From Candidatus Rokuibacteriota bacterium (GTDB taxonomy: Bacteria; Methylomirabilota; Methylomirabilia; Rokubacteriales; JACOUJ01): DNA of 8,173 nt. The DNA lies in contig JACOUJ010000331.1 in NCBI GenBank assembly GCA_016177865.1, positions 1-8,173 on the forward strand, in the 5' to 3' direction. Below the pieces are notes generated by a model. It searched no databases, was not told the origin of the DNA, and worked only from the letters and a program-made list of their open reading frames with translations. Below are positions 6,565-8,173 of the stretch, piece after piece. Numbering within the stretch: position 1 is the first letter of the stretch; every line of letters starts with the position of its first letter. Position numbers and translations under genes: made by a program.

Positions 6565-6590
6565 TCCCCCCAACGGCTACATCGGGGGGA
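6565..6590. repeat. Perfect 7-bp inverted repeat
   Basis: TCCCCCC (6565-6571) and GGGGGGA (6584-6590) flank a 12-nt loop. It lies downstream of the DUF1003 gene but has no T-run after it on the minus strand, so it may be a 3'-end stabiliser or a relic rather than an intrinsic terminator. Confidence 0.5.
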
Positions 6591-6755
6591 TGAGCGTCCA
6601 CGCCCAGCTGACTCCCGAGGCGAAGAGTGACCGTCGGCAGCCTGGATCGCCCGGAAGATAAACACCCCGCCTCCTGGCTTGAGCAAACTCCGGGTCTCCC
6701 CGGACGAATTTCACGATCGAGGTTTCGGGGGGCACGACCGGATTCTTCCCCTGCC

Positions 6756-7475
6756 TCATTCCTTGCGAGTCGAGGGTTTGCGAACAAGCTCCTCCATCAG
6801 CTCTGTCTGGATTTCTTGGATCTCCAGTAGCCTCTGCCATTGGTGCGTCAACAGCAAATCCATCTTGCCGTTCAGGTGACGGATCTCCAGCTCCGCCTTC
6901 AAATTGATCCGATAGTCGTGTTCCCCGCGCAAGCGATCTTTTGCCTCAAGTCGGTTCTGACTCATCATGATGACGGGGGCTTGAAGAGCGGCGAGGCAAG
7001 AAAGAACCAGGTTGAGAAGGATGTACGGGTACGGGTCAAACGGCTTCGAAAAGAGCGCCACGGAGTTGATGACGATCCAAACCGCGAGAACAACCCCGAA
7101 GCTAATGATGAAGCGCCAACTCCCACCGAACTCGGCGACCCTGTCGGCCACCCGCTCGCCCAACGTCAGCTCGCGATCAAATTCAACGTTGATATTCTTA
7201 GAAAGCAGCTCGTGCTCCTTCAGGCTCTTCATCACCTCTTCTTCCAGGCTTGACAGTTCCCCCTTCCCCTCCACAAGAGCTTCTTGCACGTGCTCTGTCC
7301 TGAAGTGATTGAGGTCATCGAGGCAGATGAACCCGCTTGAGGACCAGTCCGGATATTTCTTTCGGATCGTCTCGACGACAGGCCCACGGACCATGTCTCC
7401 GGGCAGAACATCATTCCGGCTCTTTTGTTTTTTGCAAATCTGACAGAGAACCGTCGCCTGTTGCGTTCTTACCAT
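6756..7475 (-). CDS. DUF1003 family membrane protein with N-terminal Cys cluster
   Basis: This 239-residue protein of unknown function belongs to the DUF1003 family. The recognisable core runs from GERVADRVAEFGGSW (106-120) through two transmembrane helices (about 121-142 and 150-172) joined by a short loop with FDPYPYILLN. It then continues into SQNRLEAKDRLRGEHDY and a helical, probably coiled-coil tail to about 230. The N-terminus has CQIC at 11-14 and a further Cys51 with His57 in FICLDDLNHF, which could bind a metal ion such as zinc; this is inference. Both ends probably face the cytoplasm. The ATG at 7475 follows a purine-rich GGAAAGGA close to the start codon. It lies 38 bp after the tryptophan synthase-like gene and may be co-transcribed with it, with no evident functional link. 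The family has no established biochemical role that I know of. Confidence 0.9.
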   Translation of the reverse strand: MVRTQQATVLCQICKKQKSRNDVLPGDMVRGPVVETIRKKYPDWSSSGFICLDDLNHFRTEHVQEALVEGKGELSSLEEEVMKSLKEHELLSKNINVEFDRELTLGERVADRVAEFGGSWRFIISFGVVLAVWIVINSVALFSKPFDPYPYILLNLVLSCLAALQAPVIMMSQNRLEAKDRLRGEHDYRINLKAELEIRHLNGKMDLLLTHQWQRLLEIQEIQTELMEELVRKPSTRKE

Positions 7476-7513
7476 GTCCTTTCCACTCGACTGTCCAGAT
7501 ATCCGTTACCTTA

Positions 7514-8173
7514 CTACACCGCGACTTTGGGGAGGCCGGCCAGGGCTTCGCGGACTTTCTCTATGGGGTACTCGTAGTCCTCGAGGTTGCCGGCCAGGTA
7601 GCGTTCGTAGGCCCCGAGATCAAAGTAGCCGTGGCCAGAGAAATTGAAGACGATGGTTTTCCGCTCTCCTGATTGCTTACACCGAAGCGCCTCGTCAATC
7701 ACCACCCGGATGGCATGGGCCGCCTCAGGGGCGGGCAGGAACCCCTCGGCCTTCGTAAAGGTCAGGGCCGCCTCGAAGGTCGGGAGCTGGGGGACCGCCA
7801 CCGCCTCGATGACCTTCTGGTCGTAGAGCGCACAGACGAGCGGCGCCATGCCGTGGTAGCGCAGACCCCCGGCGTGGATGGAGGCGGGGATGAAGCTATG
7901 CCCCAGAGTGTACATCTTGAGGAGCGGGGTGGTCTGGGCGGTGTCACCGAAGTCATACACGTAGAGCCCCTTGGTCAGGCTCGGGGCAGCCGTGGGCTCC
8001 ACCGCAATGACTCGAAGGTCCTTAGCCCGGCCCGTGAGCTTTTCTTGAAGGAAGGGGAACGCGAAGCCGGCGAAATTGGAGCCGCCCCCGATGCACCCCA
8101 CCAGGATATCGGGCGCGTCCCCGGTCAGCGCCATCTGCTTTTTGGCCTCGAGACCGACGACGGTCTGATGGGT
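7514..8173 (-). CDS. Tryptophan synthase beta chain, TrpB2 type (C-terminal half)
   Basis: This is the last 219 residues of a PLP enzyme that joins indole and serine to make tryptophan; the start lies beyond the right edge. TrpB2-type features are strong: HQTVVGLEAKKQM at the very beginning, the phosphate-binding GGGSN loop at residues 29-33 of the visible part, YDFGDTAQTTPLLKMYTLGH at 73-92, IHAGGLRYHGMAP at 99-111, PAPEAAHAI at 148-156, and the C-terminal SGHGYFD at 179-185. The YDFGDT and HAGGLRYHG blocks separate it from standard TrpB1. TrpB2 enzymes run to roughly 450 residues, so about half is missing. They often occur away from the trp operon, as seems true here, where the next gene is DUF1003. 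They may work without TrpA, salvaging free indole. No damage is seen in the visible part. Whether a TrpB1 also exists cannot be known. Confidence 0.93.
   Translation of the reverse strand, partial: THQTVVGLEAKKQMALTGDAPDILVGCIGGGSNFAGFAFPFLQEKLTGRAKDLRVIAVEPTAAPSLTKGLYVYDFGDTAQTTPLLKMYTLGHSFIPASIHAGGLRYHGMAPLVCALYDQKVIEAVAVPQLPTFEAALTFTKAEGFLPAPEAAHAIRVVIDEALRCKQSGERKTIVFNFSGHGYFDLGAYERYLAGNLEDYEYPIEKVREALAGLPKVAV

Larger units (their letters stand above)
6359..6755. other. 397-bp stretch without a convincing gene
   Basis: The left part holds the promoter and leader of the OLD-like ATPase gene. The rest (about 6480-6755) contains only short open frames on the minus strand with no shared family signal. 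Protein-like pieces occur in different minus frames: VKFVRGDPEFAQA, then GGGVFIFRAIQAADG, then VTLRLGSQLGVDAHPPD. This could be a decayed gene broken by frameshifts, or chance. A perfect inverted repeat sits at 6565-6590. A T-run at 6454-6459 on the plus strand has no proper stem before it. Confidence 0.4.

Noticed and set aside
4415..7475. Two-gene defence system made of DUF1003 and the OLD-like ATPase
   Set aside because: They are separated by 397 bp and the ATPase gene has its own promoter. DUF1003 sits tightly behind the tryptophan synthase gene, so there is no operon evidence for a joint system.

Overview
The window comes from a bacterial chromosome. It is GC-rich by eye, and every convincing gene lies on the minus strand, so transcription runs from right to left. 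A Tat-exported binding protein, a c-type cytochrome signal and a TrpB2-type tryptophan synthase beta chain suggest a respiring, free-living bacterium. The style resembles uncultivated soil or sediment lineages such as Rokubacteria/NC10 or deltaproteobacteria, but that placement is only an impression and nothing in the sequence proves it.

In the direction of transcription, the right edge (8173-7514) holds the C-terminal half of a TrpB2-like PLP enzyme. After 38 bp comes a DUF1003 membrane protein with an N-terminal cysteine cluster (7475-6756). A 397-bp stretch with no convincing gene follows. It carries a perfect GC-rich inverted repeat and, at its end, a consensus TATAAT promoter reading into the next gene. 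That gene (6358-4415) is a stand-alone OLD-like ATPase whose C-terminal Toprim region has lost recognisable catalytic residues.

After a 139-bp gap comes a five-gene cluster (4275-184). It encodes a Tat-exported NitT/TauT-type substrate-binding protein, a tiny and probably truncated cytochrome c, an ABC permease, an ABC ATPase whose start overlaps the permease by 46 bp, and a nitrilase-superfamily protein. Together the binding protein, permease and ATPase would import a small organic solute. The nitrilase-like protein would ordinarily act on its C-N bond inside the cell.

The most notable observation is that this nitrilase homologue has alanine where the family has its nucleophilic cysteine, while the other active-site residues are kept. 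The cytochrome is also odd: an exact 12-bp tandem duplication turns CxxCH into CxxCCxxCH, and the protein ends before any Met axial ligand. The left edge (1-183) has no gene but is dense in strong hairpins.
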